A stretch of DNA of 25,850 nt from Saccharofermentans sp. (GTDB taxonomy: Bacteria; Bacillota_A; Clostridia; Saccharofermentanales; Saccharofermentanaceae), in NCBI GenBank assembly GCA_024692105.1, contig JAILMZ010000015.1:1-25850 (forward strand). The letters run 5' to 3'. The translations under genes and the position numbers were made by a program. Within the stretch, counting starts at the first letter, position 1. Each line of letters opens with the position of its first letter. Below are positions 1 to 8,400 of the stretch, piece by piece. The notes under the pieces are model-generated. The model was not told the origin of the DNA. It worked only from the letters and a program-made list of their open reading frames with translations, and did no database searches.

Positions 1-1
1 A

Positions 2-1267
2 TTCGTATGTTTCCTCCTGCTCGTGATGATGAAAGTGAAGTTCGGCAACCCCGTCCTCAAGTTCCTCGGAACCATCTCACTCGAGCTCTACCTTATCCAC
101 AACCTGTTCCTTACAGGTCTCAGGGACGGCACCATGATGAAAGCCTCGAGCAGCAGCATGTACATCGTCCTCACGATACTTCTCGCCGTCGCACTCGCGA
201 CTGTCCTGAGCGGTTTCGACAAGTATGTCATCTCGCTTATCAACGGTAGGAAGAAGAGTAAGACTGATGCCGCTGAAGAACCCGCATTAAAGTCCGGCCG
301 CAGACAGATCCACTCGATCGATGTCATGAGGATCGTGATGGCATTCTCCGTCGTTACAATCCACTGGCCGTTCGAAGGAAAAGCAGGCGATGTCTTCATC
401 ACATACGGCAAGACCGCCGCGCCTTTCTTCCTCGTCATCGCAGGATACTTCCTCTTCAGGGAAGACAACAAGGAAATGATGAAGCGCCTTCTCAAGCAGA
501 CCAAGAGGATGCTGATATTCTACCTGGCATCGAATGTATTCTACGGCGCGGTCTATGCAGTATATGAGTGGGTCTCCACAGGAAACCTCAACGGTATGAA
601 GAAGTACTTCACGGTCAAGTCCATAACCGACTTCCTGCTGTATAACTTCTCGCCGTTCTCAGAGCACCTCTGGTTCCTCGGTTCGCTCCTGTATGCACTT
701 CTCATCATGCTGCTGCTTAACAAACTGAAGGTCCTCAAATATGCGATGTTCGCAGCGCCTGCCCTCGTTGCCGCATACTGCATACTGATGCATATGGGCG
801 TAGGCGAACCTTACCAGCTCCGAAACGCTCTTTTCGTAGGTCTCGGCTACACCATGATGGGTATGCTGATAAGAAGGTACGAGAAGAAGATCTTAGGCCA
901 CACGTACTCGGCTCTGGTCCTCTGGACACTGTTTGCCATATGCTGTGTTACGGCGATCTTCGAGCTTAACGGATACGAGCAGGGCATCGCGGTGCCTTTC
1001 GCAAGCTGCGAGATTCTTCTGTATGTGATAGTCCTTCTGTGCCTCAAGTATCCCGATTTCGGCAAGGGCACGTTCGCAGAGAAGCTCGGCCACGAGTGTT
1101 CGCTTACGATCTACATCATGCACATGTTCACCTTGATGCTGTTCGTAATGACGGATAACGATAAATTCTTCGGCAAGTACGGCGCTGTCTTTATCTTCGC
1201 CGTAACCGCAGTGGGTGCGTACCTGTACAAGAACATCAAGAATGCTGTCATCAGCACTAAGAAATAA
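2..1267 (+). CDS. Tandem acyltransferase-3 membrane protein, 5' end outside window
   Basis: The frame is open to the window edge, so the start is missing. The visible 421 residues begin with the end of one acyltransferase-3 domain (the stretch containing NPVLKFLGTISLELYLIHN, then one more membrane helix). After a charged linker (RKKSKTDAAEEP) a second domain starts at about residue 105 with SIDVMRIVMAFSVVTIHW, a family-like N-terminus with a His in the first helix, followed by roughly nine more hydrophobic helices. Acyltransferase-3 proteins usually move acetyl or other acyl groups onto surface sugars or lipids; the substrate here is unknown. The first-domain remnant resembles the C-terminus of the acyltransferase at 1814 (INNPVIKFLGKISLEV), so the two are probably paralogous. 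The next genes are an XRE regulator and that second acyltransferase. Family assignment is confident; the double-domain architecture rests on the visible part only. Confidence 0.85.
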   Translation, partial: FVCFLLLVMMKVKFGNPVLKFLGTISLELYLIHNLFLTGLRDGTMMKASSSSMYIVLTILLAVALATVLSGFDKYVISLINGRKKSKTDAAEEPALKSGRRQIHSIDVMRIVMAFSVVTIHWPFEGKAGDVFITYGKTAAPFFLVIAGYFLFREDNKEMMKRLLKQTKRMLIFYLASNVFYGAVYAVYEWVSTGNLNGMKKYFTVKSITDFLLYNFSPFSEHLWFLGSLLYALLIMLLLNKLKVLKYAMFAAPALVAAYCILMHMGVGEPYQLRNALFVGLGYTMMGMLIRRYEKKILGHTYSALVLWTLFAICCVTAIFELNGYEQGIAVPFASCEILLYVIVLLCLKYPDFGKGTFAEKLGHECSLTIYIMHMFTLMLFVMTDNDKFFGKYGAVFIFAVTAVGAYLYKNIKNAVISTKK

Positions 1268-1303
1268 GTCCAAACCGCATTTGTGGTGGCAATAGGAATT
1301 GAG

Positions 1304-1334
1304 GGGGCTGAAAAAGAAATATCTTTGCAGCCCC
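1304..1334 (+). terminator. Hairpin after acyltransferase gene, weak terminator candidate
   Basis: GGGGCTG (1304-1310) pairs with CAGCCCC (1328-1334), and a shorter AAAG/CTTT pairing is possible inside the loop. There is no U-run after the stem on the plus strand, so it may only stabilise the 3' end of the upstream transcript. It lies between the acyltransferase stop and the XRE promoter. Confidence 0.3.
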
Positions 1335-1375
1335 ATACTCAATCCCGCAGGTTTTGTATTTGGCAGGCATCTCGG

Positions 1376-1403
1376 TTATCATTACTGTTACCAGAGGTAA
1401 TAC
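1376..1403 (+). promoter_or_regulatory. Promoter and candidate operator of the XRE-acyltransferase pair
   Basis: A -35-like TTATCA (1376-1381) is followed after 16 bp by TAATAC (1398-1403), only 6 nt before the ATG of the XRE gene. A dyad TTACC-AGA-GGTAA (1388-1400) overlaps the -10 box, as expected for autorepression by the encoded XRE protein. The boxes and dyad are visible; their function is inferred. Confidence 0.45.
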
Positions 1404-1409
1404 GTCTTA

Positions 1410-1799
1410 ATGGACAAAGAAAGAACAGGACAACTGATAACCGAGTTGCGTAAAGAAAAGGGTTTGACCCAGAAGCAACTTGCTGATGCCTTGAACGTAA
1501 CAGACAAGGCGGTGTCCAAGTGGGAACGTGGCCTCAGTTTTCCCGACATCTCAATGCTTGAACCCTTATCCGAACTGCTGGACGTCTCCATAATGGAGCT
1601 CCTTGCCGGCGAGCGGCAGGACGAAGACGTCACAATGACACGCGAGGAAGCAAAGGATCTCATCAATGCTTCCGTCGAACTGGGCGAAGAAGAGATCAGG
1701 CACAAGAAGGAAAAAAGCAGATTTATCATTATAATCCTGATAGTCATAACTCTGCTTTTAATATCGTTAACGCTGAACGTCATCAGCTTACTAAGGTAA
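1410..1799 (+). CDS. Membrane-anchored XRE-family transcriptional regulator
   Basis: A 129-residue protein. Residues 8-62 form a typical XRE helix-turn-helix: LRKEKGLTQKQLADALNV, then a recognition helix with KAVSKWERG, then DISMLEPLSELLDVSIMELL. Residues 101-128 are a single strongly hydrophobic helix (FIIIILIVITLLLISLTLNV) preceded by basic residues (HKKEKSR), which should anchor the protein in the membrane with the DNA-binding domain in the cytoplasm. The start is fixed by the family's usual N-terminus. A weak AGAGG lies 11 nt upstream, so ribosome binding is poor. The gene sits 14 nt before an acyltransferase gene with a good SD and is likely co-transcribed with it. It probably regulates the flanking surface-acylation genes and itself through the dyad at 1388-1400. 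No ligand domain is visible. Confidence 0.9.
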   Translation: MDKERTGQLITELRKEKGLTQKQLADALNVTDKAVSKWERGLSFPDISMLEPLSELLDVSIMELLAGERQDEDVTMTREEAKDLINASVELGEEEIRHKKEKSRFIIIILIVITLLLISLTLNVISLLR

Positions 1800-1813
1800 G
1801 GAAGGAGTAACAG

Positions 1814-2977
1814 GTGGAATTCACTATCGTTTTCTACATTTGTATAGCTGTTCTGGCTGCGCTCCTTCTCGCCGGCGTAAAGAAGAGGCCTGCAGATGAC
1901 TTGAATTTCTTTGACCGCGTATCGTGCAAAGAGATCCAGGGCGCTCTGGCTGTCTTCATCCTGTTCCATCAGACAGTCGTTGCACTTGATGCGAACCATA
2001 TCAACGCGAAAGATATGATGTTCTTCTACTATTACGGAATCCTGGCGGTAGCCTTCTTCTTCTTCTGTTCGGGCTTCGGTCTTATGAAGCGCAGGCTGAC
2101 CGATGACAACTACATCAAGGGATTCATGAGACGAAGGATCTTCACTGTTCTTGTTCCGTTCTTCATCTGCAATTACATCTATCTCACGGATGCATTGGTA
2201 AACAACATCCTCTTCCGCAAGCACTTCGGATTCGGAGAAGTCATCTGCAGTTTCTTCGGCATCTTCCTGGTCAACAACGAGATGTGGTTCGCAGTCGAGA
2301 TCATGATACTGTATGTTGCCTTCAGACTTGTTTTCGCGAAGGTGAAAAAGCCTCTTACCGGTATACTCATCATGACCGGCATAGTCCTTATCATGATGAC
2401 GATAGGTCTGTTCTCCGGTCATGCCCAAACGGGTGTAATGTCTTACTGGTTCAAGGGAGAGTGGTGGTACAACACGATACTGATGTTCCCTCTGGGAATG
2501 CTCTATGCATATAAGGAAGAACGGATAAAAAAGATTATCAAGAAAGCGTTTGCATCACTCCTGATAGCTTCGTCCGTTCTGTTCGTCGTGATGGATTATA
2601 TTCACAGGAATCTGATCAACAATTCCATCTATTGGTCAGAGTATTTCAACTCCAAGAATCCGATCCTTGATAAGCTCATAGGTCTTGGTCAGGAGACTCT
2701 GTTCGAGATAATCTTCCTGACATTCCTCGTTACCCTTATGTCGAGGATCAGGATCAATAATCCCGTCATCAAGTTCCTCGGCAAGATCTCTCTTGAAGTG
2801 ATAATGCTCAACTATCTGATGATAGACAAGCTGTACTTCCTGTACGAAAACTACGGGATCGGAGTTTACCTTGCGGCTGTAGCGGCAGCTACCATCGTGA
2901 GTGCATCTGTTGTCTACAAGATCAAGAATATCGTTCTCGAGAGAAAAGCAGGTCTGTTCGACGGCAAGGTAACATAA
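1814..2977 (+). CDS. Acyltransferase-3 family membrane protein
   Basis: A 387-residue protein starting at GTG, with AAGGAG at 1802-1807 about 6 nt upstream. It has an N-terminal anchor helix, then the acyltransferase-3 core: CKEIQGALAVFILFHQTVV (family position of the conserved His), FFFFCSGFGLMKR, RRRIFTVLVPFF, and several further helices to about residue 372. The length is normal for a single-domain member. It probably transfers an acyl group (often acetyl) to an extracellular polysaccharide or envelope lipid. It follows the XRE gene by 14 nt and probably shares its transcript. Its C-terminal part resembles the truncated first domain of the gene at position 2, which suggests duplication. 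The acceptor cannot be predicted from sequence. Confidence 0.88.
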   Translation: MEFTIVFYICIAVLAALLLAGVKKRPADDLNFFDRVSCKEIQGALAVFILFHQTVVALDANHINAKDMMFFYYYGILAVAFFFFCSGFGLMKRRLTDDNYIKGFMRRRIFTVLVPFFICNYIYLTDALVNNILFRKHFGFGEVICSFFGIFLVNNEMWFAVEIMILYVAFRLVFAKVKKPLTGILIMTGIVLIMMTIGLFSGHAQTGVMSYWFKGEWWYNTILMFPLGMLYAYKEERIKKIIKKAFASLLIASSVLFVVMDYIHRNLINNSIYWSEYFNSKNPILDKLIGLGQETLFEIIFLTFLVTLMSRIRINNPVIKFLGKISLEVIMLNYLMIDKLYFLYENYGIGVYLAAVAAATIVSASVVYKIKNIVLERKAGLFDGKVT

Positions 2978-3009
2978 CCTGCCGGTCCTATCCCCTTCTC
3001 AAATAGATT

Positions 3010-3018
3010 TGCTATAAT
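3010..3018 (+). promoter_or_regulatory. Extended -10 promoter for the lipoprotein pair
   Basis: TGC followed by consensus TATAAT (3013-3018) forms an extended -10 element. No convincing -35 is seen at 16-18 bp. Transcription would start near 3025, giving a leader of about 40 nt before the ATG at 3066. Confidence 0.6.
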
Positions 3019-3065
3019 TGTCTCAATGAAGATAGGTTACTCTGCCGGACTTGGGGGATAAGGTA

Positions 3066-4409
3066 ATGAAGAAAACTACAGCACTATTGCTCACTCTGTC
3101 CATGCTCTTTTTTATGTTTGGGATGACCTCCTGCAAAAAGCAGGTCGAGGTTCCTTCCAAGCGTGATGTAAAAGAGGCTGTCGAAGACGAATATGACAAG
3201 CCGTTTGATCTGGATTCCAAAGACATAGCCGAAGACGGTTCGGAAGCCGAGTGGGTATTCGTATCCAAGGACGGCACGCTCATAGTAACCGTTACCTGGA
3301 GCGCGGATGATCCCGACGAGTTTGATTTCGATAAAGAGGAGATTGGTACAGATGTGGTCGAGCCTGTCCCAACGATCGAACCTGATCCTTCAGTCGAGCC
3401 CGACCCTTCTATAGACACGCAAACAAACGGCTTTAAGATCGGCGTGTCCATGCCCACAAAGGATCTCCAGAGATGGAATCAGGACGGCGAGCGTATTAAG
3501 TTGGAACTCGAAAAATTAGGCTACGAAGTGGATCTTCAGTATGCCGCGAACGACGTAGCTACACAGATTTCACAAGTCGAGAATATGATTAACTCAGGCT
3601 GTGATGTTCTCATCATCGCTGCTATCGAAAGCTCTTCACTCGGTGAAGCTCTTGAAGATGCAGAAGCCTTGAACATCCCCGTTATCGCATATGACCGTCT
3701 CATTTTGGAGTCGGACACGGTCGACTACTATGTTACATTCGACAACTACATGGTCGGTCAGCTGCAGGGTGAATATATTGAAAGTGCCCTCGGTCTTGAC
3801 TACGGAGCAGGTCCATACAACATTGAGATTACGACAGGAGACCCCGGCGACAACAACGCACTCTTCTTCTATCAGGGAGCTATGGATGTCCTGAATCCTT
3901 ATATTGACGACGGGCAGCTTGTCGTTGTTTCGGGACAGACAGAGTTTTACGAAGTGGCTACAGCAAACTGGAAAACAGAAAATGCTCAGGACAGAGCAGA
4001 AGATATCATCAATTTATATTACGCAGACGGCACGCAGATAGATGCCTGGCTCTGCTCGAACGACTCAACGGCATTAGGCGTAGAGAATGCACTCGCAGCG
4101 AATTATCTAGGCTCATATCCGGTCATCACCGGACAGGACTGCGATATCTTAAATGTTCAGAACATTATTAACGACAAGCAGGCAATGTCTGTATTCAAGG
4201 ACACCCGCACTCTGGCTAATCAGGTTAGTATCATGGCCGACCAGATCTGTTCCGGAGATTATGTGGATGTAAATGACACCGTTACCTTTAATAACGGGGT
4301 TAAGACCGTACCGACATATGCATGTCAGCCTGTATTTGTTGACAAGTCAAACTACGTGCAGGTTCTTATCGACTCAGGCTATTACACAACAGCAGATCTG
4401 GGAATCTGA
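3066..4409 (+). CDS. ChvE-like sugar-binding lipoprotein with extra N-terminal module
   Basis: A 447-residue protein. ATG 3066 is chosen over the upstream TTG at 3051 because GGGGGA (3053-3058) is placed as its SD and the signal peptide starts there (MKKTTALLLTL, then TSC-KK as lipobox). Residues 25-92 form a charged module also present in the next gene (PSKRDVKEAVEDEYD, SEAEWVFVSKDG, VTVTWSADDPDEF). A Pro/Glu/Asp spacer with EPDPS repeats follows. From about residue 125 it is a type-1 periplasmic binding protein of the ChvE/multiple-monosaccharide kind: KIGVSMPTKDLQRWNQDG, DVLIIAAIESSSLGEAL, IPVIAYDRLI, AWLCSNDSTALGVENAL, VITGQDCD. It should bind a monosaccharide at the cell surface. No permease or ATPase gene is adjacent, so it is an orphan that may serve a distant transporter or a sensor. 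Confidence 0.9.
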   Translation: MKKTTALLLTLSMLFFMFGMTSCKKQVEVPSKRDVKEAVEDEYDKPFDLDSKDIAEDGSEAEWVFVSKDGTLIVTVTWSADDPDEFDFDKEEIGTDVVEPVPTIEPDPSVEPDPSIDTQTNGFKIGVSMPTKDLQRWNQDGERIKLELEKLGYEVDLQYAANDVATQISQVENMINSGCDVLIIAAIESSSLGEALEDAEALNIPVIAYDRLILESDTVDYYVTFDNYMVGQLQGEYIESALGLDYGAGPYNIEITTGDPGDNNALFFYQGAMDVLNPYIDDGQLVVVSGQTEFYEVATANWKTENAQDRAEDIINLYYADGTQIDAWLCSNDSTALGVENALAANYLGSYPVITGQDCDILNVQNIINDKQAMSVFKDTRTLANQVSIMADQICSGDYVDVNDTVTFNNGVKTVPTYACQPVFVDKSNYVQVLIDSGYYTTADLGI

Positions 4410-4443
4410 TCAAACATAAAAACGGAATAAGGGGGAAACAAAA

Positions 4444-5220
4444 ATGAAAAAGACACTGGCAATCCTGCTGGGAGCATCAATGATCCTCGGCCTCGCTGCT
4501 TGCAAGAAAGTCGAGCCGCCTTCGGAGAAAGACCTGCAGGAAAAACTGGAAGAAGAGTTCGACGACGAGTTCGAACTCGAGGATGACGACATCGCAGATG
4601 ACAAGTCCGAAGCTGAGTATGTTTTCATCTCAGAAGACGGCATGCGTCAGGTTACAGTCAATTGGAACGCAAAGGATCCCGACGATCTTGAGTTCGAAGA
4701 GAAGTCTCTCATCGACGGAACATGGAAAGCTGAATTTGATCTTACCGGTATCCTGGAAGACAGCTTTGATTCGGATGATGTGTTAGACGGAGAGATTTAT
4801 ATGTATTTTACTCTCATCATGGATGACGGTGATTATGAGATCTCTCTGGATTCTGATAAGTTCGCATCTGATTTTACATCCTTCATTGAAAACAACATTG
4901 ATAACCTGATGTATGAAGTTCTTGGAACAAGTGATCCCGATGAACTCGAAGAGTATGCCGTACTCCTTGGTTACGATGACTATCAGGCTTTGGTAGATGA
5001 CATGCTCGCTTCCATGATGGAGACTGCATTTACTGAAGATTTTGAAGTCTCTGACAATGGTACATACACTATTGACGGAACCACCATCACTTTCGACAGC
5101 GACAACGGTGACCCTTTCGATGGCGAGTATGATGACGGAAAGATCCTGTTATCCATAGACGATGAAATGGACATGGCAGGCGGCGAGAAACTTGATCTCG
5201 TATTCGAGAAAGCAGACTAA
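4444..5220 (+). CDS. Lipoprotein with shared N-terminal module and calycin-like C-terminus
   Basis: A 258-residue protein with an AAGGGGGA SD before the ATG. It has a signal peptide and a clear lipobox (LAAC-KK, Cys about 20), so it is a surface lipoprotein. Residues 20-90 match the N-terminal module of the preceding protein nearly position for position (PSEKDLQEKLEEEFD, SEAEYVFISEDG, VTVNWNAKDPDDL). From about residue 92 the sequence differs: it opens with GTWKAEFDLTG and ends with GTYTIDGTTITFDSDNG and GEYDDGKILLSID, a beta-rich pattern like lipocalin/calycin-type lipoprotein domains of Clostridia. The whole protein is very acidic. It lies 34 nt after its paralogue with no terminator between, so the two are probably co-transcribed. 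Ligand and role are unknown. Confidence 0.85.
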   Translation: MKKTLAILLGASMILGLAACKKVEPPSEKDLQEKLEEEFDDEFELEDDDIADDKSEAEYVFISEDGMRQVTVNWNAKDPDDLEFEEKSLIDGTWKAEFDLTGILEDSFDSDDVLDGEIYMYFTLIMDDGDYEISLDSDKFASDFTSFIENNIDNLMYEVLGTSDPDELEEYAVLLGYDDYQALVDDMLASMMETAFTEDFEVSDNGTYTIDGTTITFDSDNGDPFDGEYDDGKILLSIDDEMDMAGGEKLDLVFEKAD

Positions 5221-5233
5221 ATCAAGACCAACT

Positions 5234-5274
5234 AAAAACACAAGGCCGGTCCACTTGGATCGGCCTTTATTTTT
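5234..5274 (+). terminator. Bidirectional rho-independent terminator
   Basis: An 11-bp stem (5242-5252 with 5257-5267, one G-U pair, loop ACTT) is followed by TTATTTTT on the plus strand and preceded by AAAAACAC, which reads GTGTTTTT on the minus strand. It ends the lipoprotein transcript and can also stop minus-strand transcription leaving the mfd/tRNA region. Confidence 0.88.
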
Positions 5275-5299
5275 GAACTAATCACTACTACTAAGAGAA

Positions 5300-5364
5300 C
5301 ACCCCCTTGCCTTACGATTTCCGCACAAGCGCAGCGCGGAGGACCTAAGTAAGGCAAGGGGGTG
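5300..5364 (-). repeat. Long perfect inverted repeat behind tRNA-Arg
   Basis: CACCCCCTTGCCTTAC (5300-5315) is exactly complementary to GTAAGGCAAGGGGGTG (5349-5364). The 33-nt middle contains a second stem, TCCGC (5320-5324) with GCGGA (5336-5340). On the minus strand it begins 6 nt after the CCA end of tRNA-Arg and is followed by TTCTCTTAG, a poor U-run. It could be the 3' end of the tRNA transcript, a structured small RNA, or a dispersed palindromic element. Confidence 0.75.
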
Positions 5365-5370
5365 CGAACG

Positions 5371-5445
5371 TGGCGCTCCAAGCAGGAATCGAACCCGCAT
5401 CTACGGTACCGGAAACCGCTATTCTATCCATTAGACTATTGGAGC
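5371..5445 (-). tRNA. tRNA-Arg (anticodon CCG)
   Basis: A 75-nt cloverleaf on the minus strand. The acceptor GCTCCAA pairs with TTGGAGC, the D-arm has TCT/AGA with a GG-containing loop, and the anticodon arm is GCGGT / TTCCGGT / ACCGT, placing CCG at positions 34-36. The variable loop is AGATG and the T-arm is GCGGG TTCGATT CCTGC. The CCA end is encoded. It decodes CGG arginine codons. It starts 13 nt after the mfd stop codon on the same strand. Confidence 0.96.
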
Positions 5446-5457
5446 ATGCTGACAATT

Positions 5458-5466
5458 ATTATGCCA
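5458..5466 (-). promoter_or_regulatory. Possible extended -10 promoter for tRNA-Arg
   Basis: On the minus strand, TGG-CATAAT overlaps the last codons and stop of mfd. Initiation about 7 nt downstream would start about 6 nt before the mature tRNA. No -35 match was found, so read-through from the glmU-pth-mfd operon is equally possible. Confidence 0.35.
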
Positions 5467-8400
5467 CAGTTTCACCGGTTTTGTTGTCGCTCAGGAGCTT
5501 GAGCAGACCGACTATCTCTTCCACTGTTTTGGACTGGCTGACGGACGAAGGCTTGAACTGCATGAACGGGAATGCGCCCGTCGCATTGATCTGACATCTT
5601 GCGCCGTAATAATTATCTCCGAACAGTGCGCCCATCGCCTGCATGTCGAGCTGGAGCATGGGATTGAGATAGAACCTGACACCGGTATTGTTGATGGAGA
5701 CTTTGGTGAACCCGAGACGTCTTCCTTCCGCTCTCGTGAGCGCTATGCCCGCAAGTATGTAGATCTCTGCGGGAGGCTGGCCATATCTGTCACAGATCTC
5801 ATCGAGGAAGTCATCGTAATCCTTGAAACTTCTGATGGAACCTATCCTTCTGTAAGCCGTCATGCGTCCCGCTTCGTCTTCGATATAAGACGAAGGTATG
5901 TATGCGTCGTAATCGACTTCGACGACAAAGGAAGTATCCTCCTGTTCGGGCATGACATTGAAATCAACATCTTCACCCTTGTTCTTCATCGCCTTGATCT
6001 CTTCGTCGAGCATCCTGCAGTAGAGCTCGTAACCGATGACATCCATCTGTCCGTGCTGCTCTGCACCGAGAAGGCTTCCAGCGCCGCGCACTTCGAGGTC
6101 ACGTATCGCGACCTTGACGCCGGAGCCGAGTTCCGTGAACTCACGGATGGCCTCGAGCCTTTTCGACGCCTCTTCCTTAAGAGGTGCGGATGCATCGTAT
6201 GTGATGTATGCATATGCCTGTCTGTCGGATCTTCCGACGCGGCCCTTGAGCTGGTAGAGCTGCGCCAGGCCGAACCTGTCCGCATCTTCCACGATGAGCG
6301 TGTTAACGTTCGGCATGTCCACGCCGTTCTCGATTATCGTGGTGCATACGAGGATGTCATACTTGCCCTTGATGAAGTCCGCGATGATGTTCTCCAATTC
6401 CCTCTCGCCCATCTGTCCGTGCGCATATATTACCCTCGCATCCGGCATGAGTTCTGCAAGATTTCTTGCAACAAGATCGATGTTCGCAGTTCGGTTATAA
6501 AGATAGAAGACCTGACCGCCTCTCGATATCTCACGCATGCATGCCTGCACGATTATCTGCTCGTCGTATCCCATGACATATGTCTGGACCTCGCGCCTGT
6601 TAAAGGGTGCTTCCACCAGCATCGACATATCCCTGATGCCGGCAAGAGACATGTTGAGCGTTCTCGGTATCGGCGTCGCAGAAAGAGTCAAGACATCGAC
6701 GTTGTTTCTCATCGACTTGATCTTCTCTTTGTGGTTAACGCCAAAGCGCTGCTCCTCGTCAACCACGAGAAGTCCGAGATGAGGCGGACGCACATCGTTG
6801 GATAATACCCTGTGCGTTCCGATGATGACGTCGGCTTTTCCTTTCGCGATGTCCTGCAGGCTTTCCTTTATCTTTGCAGGCGTAACGAACCTCGACAGAA
6901 GAACGGTGTTGACGTTGATGGGAAGGCCTTTGCAGCGCTCCCTGAAGTTATCGTAATGCTGTTGGGCGAGAAGCGTAGTGGGTGCAAGAAGAATTACCTG
7001 CTTTCCGTTCATGACAGCTTTGAACATCGCCCTGAACGCGACCTCGGTCTTTCCGAAACCGACATCTCCGCAAAGGAGTCTGTCCATCGGAAGTTCCGAC
7101 TCCATGTCCGCCTTGATCTCTCTTATCGCGCGTGCCTGGTCCTCGGTCTCGACGAACGGGAAACGCTCTTCGAACAGCCTCTGGTTCTCGTCGTCCGGAT
7201 CGCAGGCAAAGCCCTTGCTTACTGACCTTGCGGCATAGAGTTTGAGGAGGTCATAAGCGACCTTCTTGATCGACTCTCTTGCACGCGATACGGACCTCTT
7301 CCACTCGTCGCCTCCGAGCCTTGTTAGCTTCGGTTCGCGGTCACCCGGACCGACATACTTCTGGAGCATGTCGATGTTCTCGGGAAGGATGTATAAGACC
7401 TGGTCCTTGGCGTAGACGATCTTGAGATAATCCTTGCGGATCTCGCCGACCTTCTTGTTGACCAGACCTTCGTAACGGCCGATGCCGTATGTGTCGTGAA
7501 CGATGTAATCGCCGGGATGGATGTCAGAGAAGAATGCGATCCTGTTGCCGCCCTTTTTCTTCGGTTTTACTATCCTGTCAGAACCGAAGAGTTCCTGCTC
7601 TCCCAGAAGTGTTATGCCAAGCGCGGGATATGAGAATCCTGCCGGCAGCGCGCAGTCCGTCACCTCGGCGAAACATCCTGTCTCGGCAAGTCTCGCCTTA
7701 AGCGAATCCGTGCGCTTTCCGTACGATGCCATGAGATAGACAGACTTGCCGCCGTCTTTGGTTATGAGCGCTGCAAGGTCATCGTTACGTCCTGCATAAC
7801 TGTCTGACGGAAGTCCTGTCACGGTACATGAGATGCCTCCGGGAAGACCGTTGCCTGCAGCCTGCAGACAGCTTGTCGTAACGGCATCTTCTATACCGTC
7901 TATTCGCTTCATGATGTTGCTCAGATTGTGCATCGCGGAAGGCGCGCAGGTAGGTGCCATGCCTATCATGAAAGACTCCTGGCAGCGCTGCGCATATTCG
8001 CCCGCATAACCGTTCATCCTCGCGTCGATGTCAATCATCTCATCCGCAAAGAACATGTTCTCGTTGTAATCAAGATAATCGAGTACACACGCGGGATCTT
8101 TAAGGATCACTCCGATCCATCTGGCGATACCCGAAGGCTCCGTGCCGGCCGTGATCTTCATAGCATCCGCTTCCGCGGTCCTTGTAAGAAGTTCTGCTGC
8201 CTTGCGAGATTCGGAAGTGTTGCCCTTCATGCGGGAAATGTCTTCTTCTGCGCGGGCAGTGATCTTTGAAGCGGCATCTTCCGCCTCTTTCTTGTCTGTA
8301 AAAGCGAATATTCCTGAAGGCACTATCCTTACGCTGTCCAATGTCTCGACGGACCTCTGCGTCTCGCGGTCGAAACTCTTGATCTTCTCGACCTCGTCAT

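Noticed and set aside
1388..2428. A 346-codon open frame on the minus strand across the XRE and acyltransferase genes
   Set aside because: It is antisense to two well-supported genes, its protein is rich in charged and His/Glu residues with no recognisable motif, and it has no convincing start signal. It is a shadow of codon bias.
3051..3065. TTG start for the ChvE-like lipoprotein
   Set aside because: It would place the SD inside the coding region and add five residues before a normal MKK signal peptide; ATG 3066 fits better.
5300..5364. Half of an insertion sequence or a CRISPR repeat
   Set aside because: There is no transposase, no target-site duplication that I can see and no spacer array; only one palindrome is present.
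6053..6805. A 250-codon plus-strand open frame inside mfd
   Set aside because: It runs antisense to the conserved translocase region of Mfd; no motif or SD supports it.
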